A stretch of 10,580 nucleotides of DNA, taken from NCBI GenBank assembly GCA_945877885.1, contig CAMCSI010000032.1:1-10580 (forward strand). Direction: 5' to 3'. The DNA is from Chlamydia trachomatis. GTDB lineage: Bacteria; Chlamydiota; Chlamydiia; Chlamydiales; 2-12-FULL-49-11. Below, one piece after another: positions 1 to 7,082 of this stretch. The translations under genes and the position numbers were made by a program. How positions within the stretch are numbered: position 1 is the first letter of the stretch; each line of letters starts with the position of its first letter. The notes beneath the pieces were generated by a model. The model made no database searches. It was not told where the DNA came from and saw only the letters and a program-made list of their open reading frames with translations.

Positions 1-1396
1 AAAAAAAAGTGATTTTGGCAAGTTCATCTTCGCCATCTTTCAATAAATACTTCCACACTTCCCATAATGGAAAAAGAAAATGATTAGTTAAAGGTTTGGA
101 AGAAATTTCTGAAAGCAAGCAGACGGCAAGAAGCTTTGTATAAGAGCTATCTTCTTTTACCTTTTTAAAAAATGTCTCAAACAAAGGGATCATATCATGA
201 GAAAAATAATGATCAAACACCCTTTTTACCCGCTTTGTATCGACGCAAACAGGCTCTGGAAATATAAGATTCCGTTTTTTTGGTGCTACTTGAATTTGAT
301 CTACAATCTTTGATCCATTAAAGGAAAAGCCGGTAGTATAATGCTCAATTTCTGCATTAGGAAAATTTTCTTGTAGATTGGCAAAAAAATCCATCCCATA
401 GTAAAGATCTGCCCTTGTTGCTTTCCCCTCTTTTAATAAATTTCCCCGTTCACCAATTTTTGATACCCCATCCATTCCTGCTAAAATAATTTTTTTACAT
501 CCTAATGCTAACGCGGTGTGTGCGCCAAAATTTCCAGCATGTAATCCTGCATCAAATGCAAAGCTCTCTCTTCCAAGATCATGCATTAACGCATCCTCTA
601 TTTGCCAACCTTTAGAAGAGCCCATGAAAATTTTTATCCCACGATGCTTAAATAAAACCTCTTTTGAAGCTCGATTTTGATAAAACAATGGAATGGAAAC
701 ATGCTCTAAACAATTATACCCTTCCATCGAAGGGTCATGGTCAATGACCGCTGTAAAATCTGGGATAATCCCCTCTGCCAAAAGCAAAGGTAAAGCCGAT
801 CCTACGGAGAAAATATAAGGTCGATGCTTCATTTTTTTAATCTCTTCCATAGCACTTGGTAAAGAGATCCCGCTTCCACAAACAATTACCTCTTCCCCTA
901 AAAGCAATCCCTCTAATTCTTTACCATCGATATACTCTTTAATATGAAGTAAGTTAAGTAAAATATTGGGAAGAACATCTTTACCTAATTCTTTATACTC
1001 AGCAAAGCTCATTTGCATTCCATCTACAAAAGAGGCTACCTCTGATAAATAGCCCTCATATTGAATTTTTTTAAACACAAACCGCTTTAAAATAGGATAT
1101 ATTTGCTCTTTATCGCTTTTTGATAAAAACAACCGGGGATGGGGGGTAAATAACTCTGATTGTAAAAATGTGGCAATCTTTCCATCATTTTCCTCCACAA
1201 GGCACACCATTAACCCTTTTTCTAGAGCATTTTCATATTCAAAAGAGTCAACCCCTCTAATAATAAGTACTTCTGCCTCATCGAACAAAAGGACTTTTTT
1301 TCTTTCGTTCAAAACAACATCACTTTCTGACAGATTAAATAGCAATAAGGGGTTACTCTTTTCAAGCCAGCTGTAAGCCTCATTAGTTAACCTCAT
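1..1396 (-). CDS. DUF115 / MptE-like (MAF-type) protein, C-terminus cut by window edge
   Basis: An open minus-strand frame of 465 codons runs off the left edge without a stop. It starts at ATG 1396-1394 (MRLTNEAYSW), inside the end of the upstream nuclease-like gene, behind a good GGAGG site six bases upstream. An ATG at 1383 in another frame soon hits a stop. The first ~165 residues are undistinguished. From ~168 to ~310 the pattern fits the DUF115 / 6-hydroxymethylpterin pyrophosphokinase MptE-like fold: a glycine turn (VIVCGSGISL), FSVGSALPLLLAEGIIPDF followed by AVIDHDPS with paired acidic residues, then LHAGNFGAHTALALGC and KIILAGMDG. The family includes archaeal MptE and bacterial motility-associated glycosyl-transfer (MAF) proteins; which activity applies here cannot be read from sequence. 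It is the last visible gene of the hpf operon and its 14-nt overlap suggests translational coupling. Family assignment fairly sure, function not. Confidence 0.75.
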   Translation of the reverse strand, partial: MRLTNEAYSWLEKSNPLLLFNLSESDVVLNERKKVLLFDEAEVLIIRGVDSFEYENALEKGLMVCLVEENDGKIATFLQSELFTPHPRLFLSKSDKEQIYPILKRFVFKKIQYEGYLSEVASFVDGMQMSFAEYKELGKDVLPNILLNLLHIKEYIDGKELEGLLLGEEVIVCGSGISLPSAMEEIKKMKHRPYIFSVGSALPLLLAEGIIPDFTAVIDHDPSMEGYNCLEHVSIPLFYQNRASKEVLFKHRGIKIFMGSSKGWQIEDALMHDLGRESFAFDAGLHAGNFGAHTALALGCKKIILAGMDGVSKIGERGNLLKEGKATRADLYYGMDFFANLQENFPNAEIEHYTTGFSFNGSKIVDQIQVAPKKRNLIFPEPVCVDTKRVKRVFDHYFSHDMIPLFETFFKKVKEDSSYTKLLAVCLLSEISSKPLTNHFLFPLWEVWKYLLKDGEDELAKITFF

Positions 1397-1790
1397 CTAA
1401 TGCCTCCAATAAAACCCTGTATGCAGGTAAACCCTTCACCTCAATATACCCATTGCCACTTTTTACTAAGGTTTTCACCTCTTTTCCATTGGCAAGGGCA
1501 ATAAAGGGAGCTTTTACAAAAAAATTATACCCAATCACCTGATCAATGGCTTTTTGATTTATATTAACCGCTTTGCACTCAATTACTAATAAAGGAAGAA
1601 GCTCTTTTCCACCAAACACAGCAATATCAAAACGTCTTTGGGGAACCTTTATTCCTTTTAAATGGGGAAATGAGGAAAGGGATCTTTCAACTGTTATCAT
1701 TTCTTTAGGATAAAAGAGTTCATTTTTCATGAACTCTATTAACTGCAATCGTATTTTTTCTTCAGGAAGGTTTATTTTTTTTATGCTCAT
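1383..1790 (-). CDS. Small stand-alone PD-(D/E)XK nuclease-like protein (HsdR N-terminal type)
   Basis: A 135-aa protein matching the pattern of the type I restriction enzyme R-subunit N-terminal domain (HSDR_N_2-like), here as a whole protein with no helicase domain. Visible elements are V34-E35, RRFDIAVF (D55), LLVIECKAV (E71-x-K73), then D83-Q84-x3-Y88 and ALANGKEV. D55...E71-C-K73 reads as an intact PD-(D/E)XK metal site, with the Q-x3-Y helix seen in RecB-like members. Its ATG overlaps the hpf stop (ATGA, 1790-1787) and no strong ribosome site precedes it, so it is probably translated by coupling to hpf. Its own end overlaps the DUF115 gene. No hsdM, hsdS or helicase gene is nearby, so this is not a restriction locus. 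From memory, single-domain proteins of this kind also occur in Bacteroidota as unassigned housekeeping-linked genes. Nuclease activity is inferred from residues only. Confidence 0.8.
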   Translation of the reverse strand: MSIKKINLPEEKIRLQLIEFMKNELFYPKEMITVERSLSSFPHLKGIKVPQRRFDIAVFGGKELLPLLVIECKAVNINQKAIDQVIGYNFFVKAPFIALANGKEVKTLVKSGNGYIEVKGLPAYRVLLEALDEVN

Positions 1791-2413
1791 TCTAAATCAA
1801 GAACCGTTAACTCATGGTCCTTATTATAGCACATTACCTTTAATTTTTGATCACTTTCTTCTCGGTACACTAAAAATGTGGAACCTTCTAGCTCAAATCT
1901 CATCGATGCCTCATCAATGGTTAACATTGGCACCCTTTTTTTCCCATGATGAAGCACCTGTAATGGCATTAATTCATGGTCCATTTCAGAAAAATTTTCA
2001 TTTTCAATCATGTCATTGATTTCAAAAAGCTCTTGTTTCTTGCGATCAAGCACTCTTGAGTTAATATCCACTGAATAAATATTTTTCACATGATGTTCTT
2101 GAATTTTGGTCTTCCATTTACGAAGCTTTCCCTTAAGCTTTATGCAGCAGCTATCAAACGACTGATATAAATCAGAAGTAGTTGCATGCACCATCACATG
2201 AAAATGGGAGAAATGAAAAAGAATTTCTGCCCTATGCTCATCCTTTTGTATCTCAAAAAACACCTTTATACTCTCGGTTAAAGGACAAAGCTCCATGATT
2301 TTTAAAAGCTTATGATAAACATGTTCCTTCATGGTATCAGTCACATGTACATTTCTACCTAAAATAGAAATATTTAGATCATCCATATCAAATTTTTTCG
2401 CACCCTCAGCCAT
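1787..2413 (-). CDS. hpf: Ribosome hibernation promoting factor, long form
   Basis: Long HPF proteins bind the 30S decoding region and dimerise 70S ribosomes into inactive 100S particles. With the ATG start the protein has 208 aa. The N-terminal ~105 residues look like an S30AE domain: NISILGRNVHVTDTMKEHV, alternating strands, then HVMVHATTSDLYQSFDSC and a basic helix (KLKGKLRKWKTK). After a variable linker, residues ~155-208 match the long-form dimerisation tail: KKRVPMLTIDEASMRFELEG, then STFLVYREESD and a final beta strand. A GTG six bases further up (2419) is an alternative start; ATG 2413 is preferred because AGGTGA and AGAAGG lie just upstream. First gene of an operon with the nuclease-like and DUF115 genes, transcribed from the promoter at 2447-2474. 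In a developmental-cycle bacterium, a role in resting-stage ribosome storage is plausible but inferred. Confidence 0.88.
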   Translation of the reverse strand: MAEGAKKFDMDDLNISILGRNVHVTDTMKEHVYHKLLKIMELCPLTESIKVFFEIQKDEHRAEILFHFSHFHVMVHATTSDLYQSFDSCCIKLKGKLRKWKTKIQEHHVKNIYSVDINSRVLDRKKQELFEINDMIENENFSEMDHELMPLQVLHHGKKRVPMLTIDEASMRFELEGSTFLVYREESDQKLKVMCYNKDHELTVLDLE

Positions 2414-2446
2414 AGTCACCTAACCCTTCTTTACTTAATCTTAATG

Positions 2447-2474
2447 TTTATCTTTATTCCCCTATTCTTGTCAA
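2447..2474 (-). promoter_or_regulatory. Promoter of the hpf operon
   Basis: Reading the minus strand, a perfect -35 TTGACA (2474-2469) is followed after 16 bases by GATAAA (2452-2447), a 4/6 match to the -10. The predicted start lies near 2440, giving a leader of about 27 nt before the hpf ATG with AGAAGG and AGGTGA inside it. This is the only perfect -35 hexamer I noted in the window. Sigma-70 type is assumed from the hexamers. Confidence 0.55.
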
Positions 2475-2581
2475 AAATAATTTTCCGCAGCTCTTAACAA
2501 CTTTTTGTAGAGTCACTTACACTTCCAAAGATCTTTTTTCCTTTTTCTAAATCTACTAGTAGGTTACACTCTTTTTCTTTA

Positions 2582-2654
2582 GCACTGGTAGCTCAATGGA
2601 TAGAGCATCTGGCTTCGGACCAGAGGGTTAGGGGTTCGAATCCCTTCCAGTGCG
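2582..2654 (+). tRNA. tRNA-Arg (anticodon UCG)
   Basis: A complete 73-nt cloverleaf. Acceptor GCACTGG (2582-2588) pairs fully with CCAGTGC (2647-2653), discriminator G 2654. D stem GCTC/GAGC (2591-2594, 2603-2606) with GG at 2598-2599. Anticodon stem TCTGG/CCAGA (2608-2612, 2620-2624) with loop CTTCGGA; anticodon TCG at 2615-2617, reading CGA and, by wobble, CGG. T stem AGGGG/CCCTT (2630-2634, 2642-2646) with loop TTCGAAT. CCA is not encoded. A weak TACACT -10 candidate (2565-2570) sits upstream without a convincing -35. recO begins 20 nt downstream with no terminator, so the two may share a transcript. Confidence 0.95.
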
Positions 2655-2674
2655 CTATTATTAAAGGGGTTAAG

Positions 2675-3265
2675 ATGAATAGTGAGATAGCCTCATCTGC
2701 AATTATCCTTAAAATTATCCCTTTTCAAGAAAATAAAGTTATTCTTCATCTATTTACAAAGGACTTAGGCTATATTTCTGCAGTTGCCTCCACTGCTAAA
2801 GGGTCTTACTTTTCATCCATGATGCTAATAGAAGGTGTTTTTAAAAAATCAAAGTCAGATCTTTATAAGTTAACAAAGCTTTACATCCTAGATACCTTTT
2901 CAAATTTAAGAAAGGATTTTACCCTTTTACAACTTGCTGCAAAGCTTATGAATATTTTATCCAAAACTTTAGTAAAAGATAAAGTCACCTTACCTTTATT
3001 TATCCTTACAAAAAATACCCTTAAAGCTTTTTCTAAAGATAGCTGCCCAAAGCCTCTTTATCACTGCTTTATTTTAAAACTTTTGCTGTTTGAAGGGCTG
3101 CTTCCTACCAATGCTTTGGAAATGAATAAAAATTTATCTGAGGAAGAGGTGTCAAACTATTTAACTCTTGCCACAGCAAAAACCTTTGATAGCATAAAAA
3201 TGATTCCAATCACCCCCTTTTTTGAAGAGGTGATGGAAGAATATGTGACTTTTACTTTAAGTTGA
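2675..3265 (+). CDS. recO: DNA repair protein RecO (short form)
   Basis: RecO loads RecA onto SSB-coated single strands in the RecFOR pathway. The 196-aa product has the expected order: an N-terminal OB-like segment with ENKVILHLFTKDLGYISAVA and the A-x-G-S turn (~residues 18-45), then YILDTFSNLRKDFTLLQLAA (~70-89) and FILKLLLFEGLLP (~132-144), the central helical signature. It is shorter than the usual ~240 aa, and there are no paired CxxC motifs after GLLP, so the zinc knuckle of many RecO proteins is absent. The start ATG follows AAGGGG at a good distance and lies 20 nt after tRNA-Arg. Its 3' end converges on tRNA-Leu with five bases between. Assignment rests on motif order; sequence is divergent but no stop or frameshift is apparent. 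Confidence 0.82.
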   Translation: MNSEIASSAIILKIIPFQENKVILHLFTKDLGYISAVASTAKGSYFSSMMLIEGVFKKSKSDLYKLTKLYILDTFSNLRKDFTLLQLAAKLMNILSKTLVKDKVTLPLFILTKNTLKAFSKDSCPKPLYHCFILKLLLFEGLLPTNALEMNKNLSEEEVSNYLTLATAKTFDSIKMIPITPFFEEVMEEYVTFTLS

Positions 3266-3270
3266 ATAAA

Positions 3271-3353
3271 TGCGGAAAGGGGGACTTGAACCCCCACGAG
3301 AAAAATCCCTCTAGCACCTCAAGCTAGCGCGTCTACCATTCCGCCACTCCCGC
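3271..3353 (-). tRNA. tRNA-Leu (anticodon GAG)
   Basis: An 83-nt class II tRNA on the minus strand. Acceptor GCGGGAG (3353-3347) pairs with TTTCCGC (3278-3272) using two G-U pairs; discriminator A is at 3271. Anticodon stem CTAGC/GCTAG surrounds loop TTGAGGT (3322-3316), anticodon GAG at 3320-3318, decoding CUC/CUU. A long variable arm (AGGG...TCT type) and T stem GGGGG/CCCCC with loop TTCAAGT complete it. CCA is not encoded. It lies 53 nt downstream of the LysM gene on the same strand and has its own promoter candidate. Confidence 0.95.
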
Positions 3354-3370
3354 TTTAATAAGGTGACGCT

Positions 3371-3399
3371 ATTTTAAATATCTTTGGAGTAAAAAACAA
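3371..3399 (-). promoter_or_regulatory. Candidate promoter of tRNA-Leu
   Basis: On the minus strand TTGTTT (3399-3394, 3/6 to -35) is followed after 17 bases by TAAAAT (3376-3371, 5/6 to -10). The predicted start is ~10-12 nt before the mature tRNA 5' end at 3353. It sits in the 53-bp gap after the LysM gene, so the tRNA need not depend on read-through. Confidence 0.4.
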
Positions 3400-3406
3400 C
3401 TAAAAA

Positions 3407-4534
3407 CTAATTTCTAGGGATGGTAATTTTTTGACCAGGCTTTAAAAGATCTGAATGAAGGTTATTTGCTCGTTTTATTGCATCAACAGAAACCTTATGG
3501 TTATGGGCAATTTTCCAAAAAGAGTCCCCTTCTTTTACCACGTAGGAAATAAACTGTGTTGTTTCGTTTTTAGTAGGAATTTTCACCAGTTCATCCATAG
3601 GAAGTTTTCGTTCAGCAGTTTCTCTGATTCCATGATTTCGAACCCCTGTTTGGATTTTTTGTAAAAAGCTTTCTCGATCGGTAAGTTTTACAATAGAAAT
3701 AATTTCCTCATCGGTTAACTGATGTAAAATATAATGTTCATCAATATCTAGCCACATTTCTGCTGCATACCTTGATTCATAGCGGCAATAGGTTTTTAAA
3801 AAATACCTAATCATTTCTTTAGGTTTATCCATATTTTCTAGATAAAGGTAATAAAATCTCTCTATATCTTTGTAAGTACCGGCAATTAAGGTTAAAAGAA
3901 GTTTTTCTTTTGGGAGATTGTCAAAAAATCTATTCACAAAGGTATATATCGCTATAAACTCTTTAGATAACATAAAAGCGGCTACTAATTCCGTAGGTGA
4001 GGCTTCTTTTTGGATTTTAAGCTCCGCAAAGAGCCCTTCGGCAGTAAAGGGGTAGGTATTTTCTTTAATATAACCTTTGATAAGTTCATACTGGTAATCT
4101 TTGACATCAGGATATAAGGAAAGAGGAAAGCTCTCCCCCCCATCAGTATGAAGAAACATCACCTCTCTTACCTCCAGATTCTCTCCCATCAACGCTTTGG
4201 AAAGATCTAAGTAATGATAGGTGGATAAAATAGCTAAAACCAGATCACAAATTTTATATCCATCAGAGATTTCAGCAGTATTTGAAAGCTCCAAAACTAG
4301 CTCTTCAAATCTCATTTCAAAAAAACTATGTAATAAATCCCCGTGTTCCTTGCGTAAAGCAACCTCTGGAAGTTCTAAATGAACCATAGGGGTGATATCT
4401 TTGATACAAAAATGATAGATTAAAGTACCGCCAAATGCCACATTTACTCCAACACTTACAATAAGTATATTGGTTAATGTTTTCATTTTTTGTACAAAAG
4501 GGTTTTGAAAGGATTCATTTTCCATAGCTTTCAT
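3407..4534 (-). CDS. Single-TM protein with C-terminal LysM domain
   Basis: A 375-aa protein with three parts. A hydrophobic segment at ~19-43 (TNILIVSVGVNVAFGGTLIY) looks like an uncleaved signal anchor, placing the remainder outside the cytoplasmic membrane. Residues ~50-320 are a largely helical, charged region I do not recognise. Residues ~330-375 form a LysM module: YVVKEGDSFWKIAHNHKVSV, then AIKRANNLHSDLLKPGQKIT and IPRN, which binds GlcNAc-containing glycans such as peptidoglycan. No catalytic domain is evident, so a structural or scaffolding role at the septal or residual peptidoglycan is an inference. Neither start is well supported: ATG 4534 (MKAMEN) has no ribosome site and ATG 4525 (MENES) has only weak GAAAG. 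Divergent from pheT across 81 bp; possible positional counterpart of the hypothetical gene preceding pheT in C. trachomatis (memory, unverified). Confidence 0.78.
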   Translation of the reverse strand: MKAMENESFQNPFVQKMKTLTNILIVSVGVNVAFGGTLIYHFCIKDITPMVHLELPEVALRKEHGDLLHSFFEMRFEELVLELSNTAEISDGYKICDLVLAILSTYHYLDLSKALMGENLEVREVMFLHTDGGESFPLSLYPDVKDYQYELIKGYIKENTYPFTAEGLFAELKIQKEASPTELVAAFMLSKEFIAIYTFVNRFFDNLPKEKLLLTLIAGTYKDIERFYYLYLENMDKPKEMIRYFLKTYCRYESRYAAEMWLDIDEHYILHQLTDEEIISIVKLTDRESFLQKIQTGVRNHGIRETAERKLPMDELVKIPTKNETTQFISYVVKEGDSFWKIAHNHKVSVDAIKRANNLHSDLLKPGQKITIPRN

Positions 4535-4574
4535 TAAAATAACAAAATAAATCTTTCACATAAAGGGTAAAAAT

Positions 4575-4588
4575 TTGCTTGTAAGCAA
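4575..4588. repeat. Perfect inverted repeat in the divergent LysM-gene/pheT region
   Basis: TTGCTT (4575-4580) and AAGCAA (4583-4588) are exact inverted copies around a 2-bp centre GT. An alternative, overlapping pairing is GCTTG/CAAGC (4577-4581, 4586-4590). The site overlaps the -35 element proposed for pheT. Its short centre favours a dimeric regulator's operator over an RNA hairpin; no regulator is known. Confidence 0.4.
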
Positions 4589-4607
4589 GCGCTAAATTCT
4601 ATATACT
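4579..4607 (+). promoter_or_regulatory. Candidate pheT promoter, almost without leader
   Basis: TTGTAA (4579-4584, 4/6 to -35), 17 bases, then TATACT (4602-4607, 5/6 to -10). Only eight bases separate the -10 from the pheT ATG at 4616, so transcription would start at or just before the start codon. A GAGGG at 4610-4614 is one base from the ATG, too close for normal ribosome placement. Confidence 0.45.
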
Positions 4608-4615
4608 TTGAGGGT

Positions 4616-7003
4616 ATGAAAATACCACTTTCTTGGATAAAGCGTTTTATACGTACGGATAAGCCTGCAGAAGAGATCGCAGACCTGTTAACACTTGCTG
4701 GCATTGAAGTTGACAAGATTGACCGATTAAACTTTCCTTTTGAAGGAGTAATTATTGGTCACATTAAAGAAGTACACCCTCATGAAAATGCTGATCGACT
4801 AAAAGTGGCAAGAATTTTTGATGGTAAAAAAGATCACATCGTTGTTTGCGGTGCACCTACTCTTCCTGTGGGGAAAAAAGTAGCCTTTGCCCCAATTGGA
4901 GCGATTCTTGATAAGGACTCAGCCTCTCCTTTTGTGTTAAAAAAGGCAAAAATACGCGATGTTGAATCAAAAGGGATGCTTTGTACTGAAAAAGAATTGG
5001 GCATTGGACCAAATGGGGATGAGCTGCTTTTTCTTGATGACTCAGCGCCTATCGGGATGGATTTTATTCAATATTACAAGGATCCAATCTTTGATGTAAC
5101 CTTAACTCCGAATCTTGGCCACTGCAGAAATATTATAGGTATTTGTCGAGAGCTTTCCCGCTACCATAAAGAAGAGGTTATCCACCCACAAATTAAAATT
5201 GAGCAAAGTACAGGAAAAAAGGTTTCAGATCTATTATCTGTTGAAAATGAAATCAAAGAGCTTTGCCCACAATTTGCCGTAAGGGTTGTCTCTGGTATCG
5301 AATTAAAACCCTCCCCTTTTTGGATGAGGGATTTGCTTGAAAAAGCTGGGATTAACCCGATCAATAATGTGGTCGATATCACAAACTATGTGATGCATGA
5401 ACTAGGTCAACCTTTACATGCCTATGATTATTCAAAGCTTAAGCATAAGAACATGGGCGTTCGGCAAGCAATAGATGGGGAAAGACTTACCACTTTAGAT
5501 GGTAAAGAGCGCCATCTTAAAGATGGTCATTTAATCATCACAGCAAATAATGAACCTATTGGCCTTGCAGGGATTATGGGAGGGGATGCAACTTGCGTCT
5601 CTTCTACAACCCATACCATTATTTTAGAAGCTGCTGAATTCTGCCAGAGCCGAATTAGAAAAACCACTAAAGAGTTAAAACTTCGCACAGACGCCTCCTC
5701 TCGTTTTGAAAATGGCATCGATGGCGGATCTTTGCTATTTGCTCTTGACTATGCTGCATTCCTATTACAAGAAATTGCAGGAGCAAGTGTGGCACGTGGG
5801 GTTATTCATGAAGCCATTTTATATAGACCTTCCTTTCAAACAGTAAGACTCTCAAGAGTGAATAAAATCCTTGGAACAAAACTATCCCTTAGCGAGGTGG
5901 AGACATTTCTTTTAAGCCTTGGATTTACAGCAACAACCGATGGGGACGATTTATTACAACTTAAGACCCCCTCCTGGCGACATGATATCTCAGAAGAGAT
6001 AGATATTATTGAAGAAATAGCCCGTGTTTATGGATTTAACAATATTTCTGTAGAACATCCAAAACATGTGACCTCTACCATCCCCCACCATCCTTTATAT
6101 ATCGTTGAAAAATTACTTCAAACAAAGCTTGCTGGCGTAGGCTTAAATGAATTTATCACCTGTAGTTTGATAAGCAAAGAATTATGCGATTTAAACATTA
6201 GCCATGGACTCTTTGAAGTACATCCAGTAGAGGTGATGCATGCAAAATCATTTGATCAATCAATTCTTCGCCCCTCCCTTCTTCCAGGTATGCTTGCCTC
6301 AATGTCTCATAACAAGAATAATGGAAATACACAAATTGCTGCTTTTGAACTAGGTAAAATCTTCTCTACAGTAAAAGATAAGGGATTTGCAGAAAATGCT
6401 GCTTTAGGCATCTTACTATCTGGTGAATGCCATCCTCAGTATTTTGATAGAGAATTAAAAAAGTTTGATTTTTTTGATTTGAAAGGGATTTTAGAAAATC
6501 TCTTTAAGGGTTTGTTTATCGAAGGTGTTACTATCGAAGAGAGCCATCATAAAACGTTTCATCCAGGGGTTCAAGCAAATATCACTGTCGGTAACGATAT
6601 TATTGCTACCTTTGGAAAGGTACATCCTGAAATAACCTACAAAATGAAGCTCGAAGAAGAGACATTTTTTGCTGAAGCCAGTACTTATCTCATTGAAAAA
6701 TATAGAGTGAAACACCCTACTTTTAAAAAGATTTCAGCACTTCCTTCCTCTTACAGAGATGTAACCTTCACTATGGATAAAGAAAAAATGCTTGGTGAAC
6801 TCTTTGCTCTTTTAGAAAAATCTCCTTTTGCTTCCCTTAAAGAATCTACCTTAAGAGCGATCTATATCGATGAGAAAAATGCTCCTTCGAAAAAAAATGT
6901 TACCTTTAGATTTCTTTATCGTGATGATGTTTCAACACTTGATGATGCAGCCATTAGCTCTTGTCATGAACAAGTGATTGCTTACCTTTCAAAAGCTTTA
7001 TAG
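4616..7003 (+). CDS. pheT: Phenylalanine--tRNA ligase beta subunit
   Basis: The beta chain of cytoplasmic (alpha-beta)2 PheRS, which charges tRNA-Phe and edits mischarged tyrosine. Complete at 795 aa, the typical bacterial length. Domains in order: N-terminal MKIPLSWIKRFI; an OB-type tRNA-binding domain at ~42-150 (FEGVIIGHIKEVHPHENADR, HIVVCGAPTLPVGKKVAFAP); B3/B4 editing core at ~215-395 (NPINNVVDITNYVMHELGQP, LHAYDYSKL, GIMGG, RTDASSRFENGID); B5 at ~405-475 ending PSWRHDISEEIDIIEEIARV; the catalytic-like module; and a C-terminal anticodon-binding FDX-ACB domain from ~700 (ISALPSSYRDVTFTMD). ATG 4616 gives the conserved family N-terminus, so the start is firm despite its poor ribosome site. 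pheS is not adjacent, as I recall also for C. trachomatis. The lipoprotein gene follows after 79 bp with no terminator between. Confidence 0.98.
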   Translation: MKIPLSWIKRFIRTDKPAEEIADLLTLAGIEVDKIDRLNFPFEGVIIGHIKEVHPHENADRLKVARIFDGKKDHIVVCGAPTLPVGKKVAFAPIGAILDKDSASPFVLKKAKIRDVESKGMLCTEKELGIGPNGDELLFLDDSAPIGMDFIQYYKDPIFDVTLTPNLGHCRNIIGICRELSRYHKEEVIHPQIKIEQSTGKKVSDLLSVENEIKELCPQFAVRVVSGIELKPSPFWMRDLLEKAGINPINNVVDITNYVMHELGQPLHAYDYSKLKHKNMGVRQAIDGERLTTLDGKERHLKDGHLIITANNEPIGLAGIMGGDATCVSSTTHTIILEAAEFCQSRIRKTTKELKLRTDASSRFENGIDGGSLLFALDYAAFLLQEIAGASVARGVIHEAILYRPSFQTVRLSRVNKILGTKLSLSEVETFLLSLGFTATTDGDDLLQLKTPSWRHDISEEIDIIEEIARVYGFNNISVEHPKHVTSTIPHHPLYIVEKLLQTKLAGVGLNEFITCSLISKELCDLNISHGLFEVHPVEVMHAKSFDQSILRPSLLPGMLASMSHNKNNGNTQIAAFELGKIFSTVKDKGFAENAALGILLSGECHPQYFDRELKKFDFFDLKGILENLFKGLFIEGVTIEESHHKTFHPGVQANITVGNDIIATFGKVHPEITYKMKLEEETFFAEASTYLIEKYRVKHPTFKKISALPSSYRDVTFTMDKEKMLGELFALLEKSPFASLKESTLRAIYIDEKNAPSKKNVTFRFLYRDDVSTLDDAAISSCHEQVIAYLSKAL

Positions 7004-7082
7004 GTTTTATTTTTTCCCTTGCAAAAAACAACTCGATAAGCGATCTTTAAAGTTACAACTCTTTATTAGGTGAGGAACTTTT

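Noticed and set aside
1170..1376. Plus-strand open frame of 68 codons
   Set aside because: It lies wholly antisense to the DUF115 gene, is serine/phenylalanine-rich low-complexity translation, and has no ribosome site.
1381..1383. ATG overlapping the stop of the nuclease-like gene as start of the DUF115 gene
   Set aside because: This frame meets a TGA after about 24 codons; the long open frame starts at ATG 1396.
1383..1790. Part of a restriction-modification system
   Set aside because: No methylase, specificity or helicase gene is present, and the overlaps tie it to hpf.
1729..2019. Plus-strand open frame of 96 codons across hpf and the nuclease-like gene
   Set aside because: It is antisense to two well-supported genes and its translation resembles nothing.
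2582..2654. tRNA-Arg as an integration site
   Set aside because: No integrase gene and no repeat of the tRNA 3' end appears in the window; recO follows directly.
4534..4716. Minus-strand open frame spanning the pheT start
   Set aside because: It is the shadow of the conserved pheT N-terminus and would remove the divergent promoter region.
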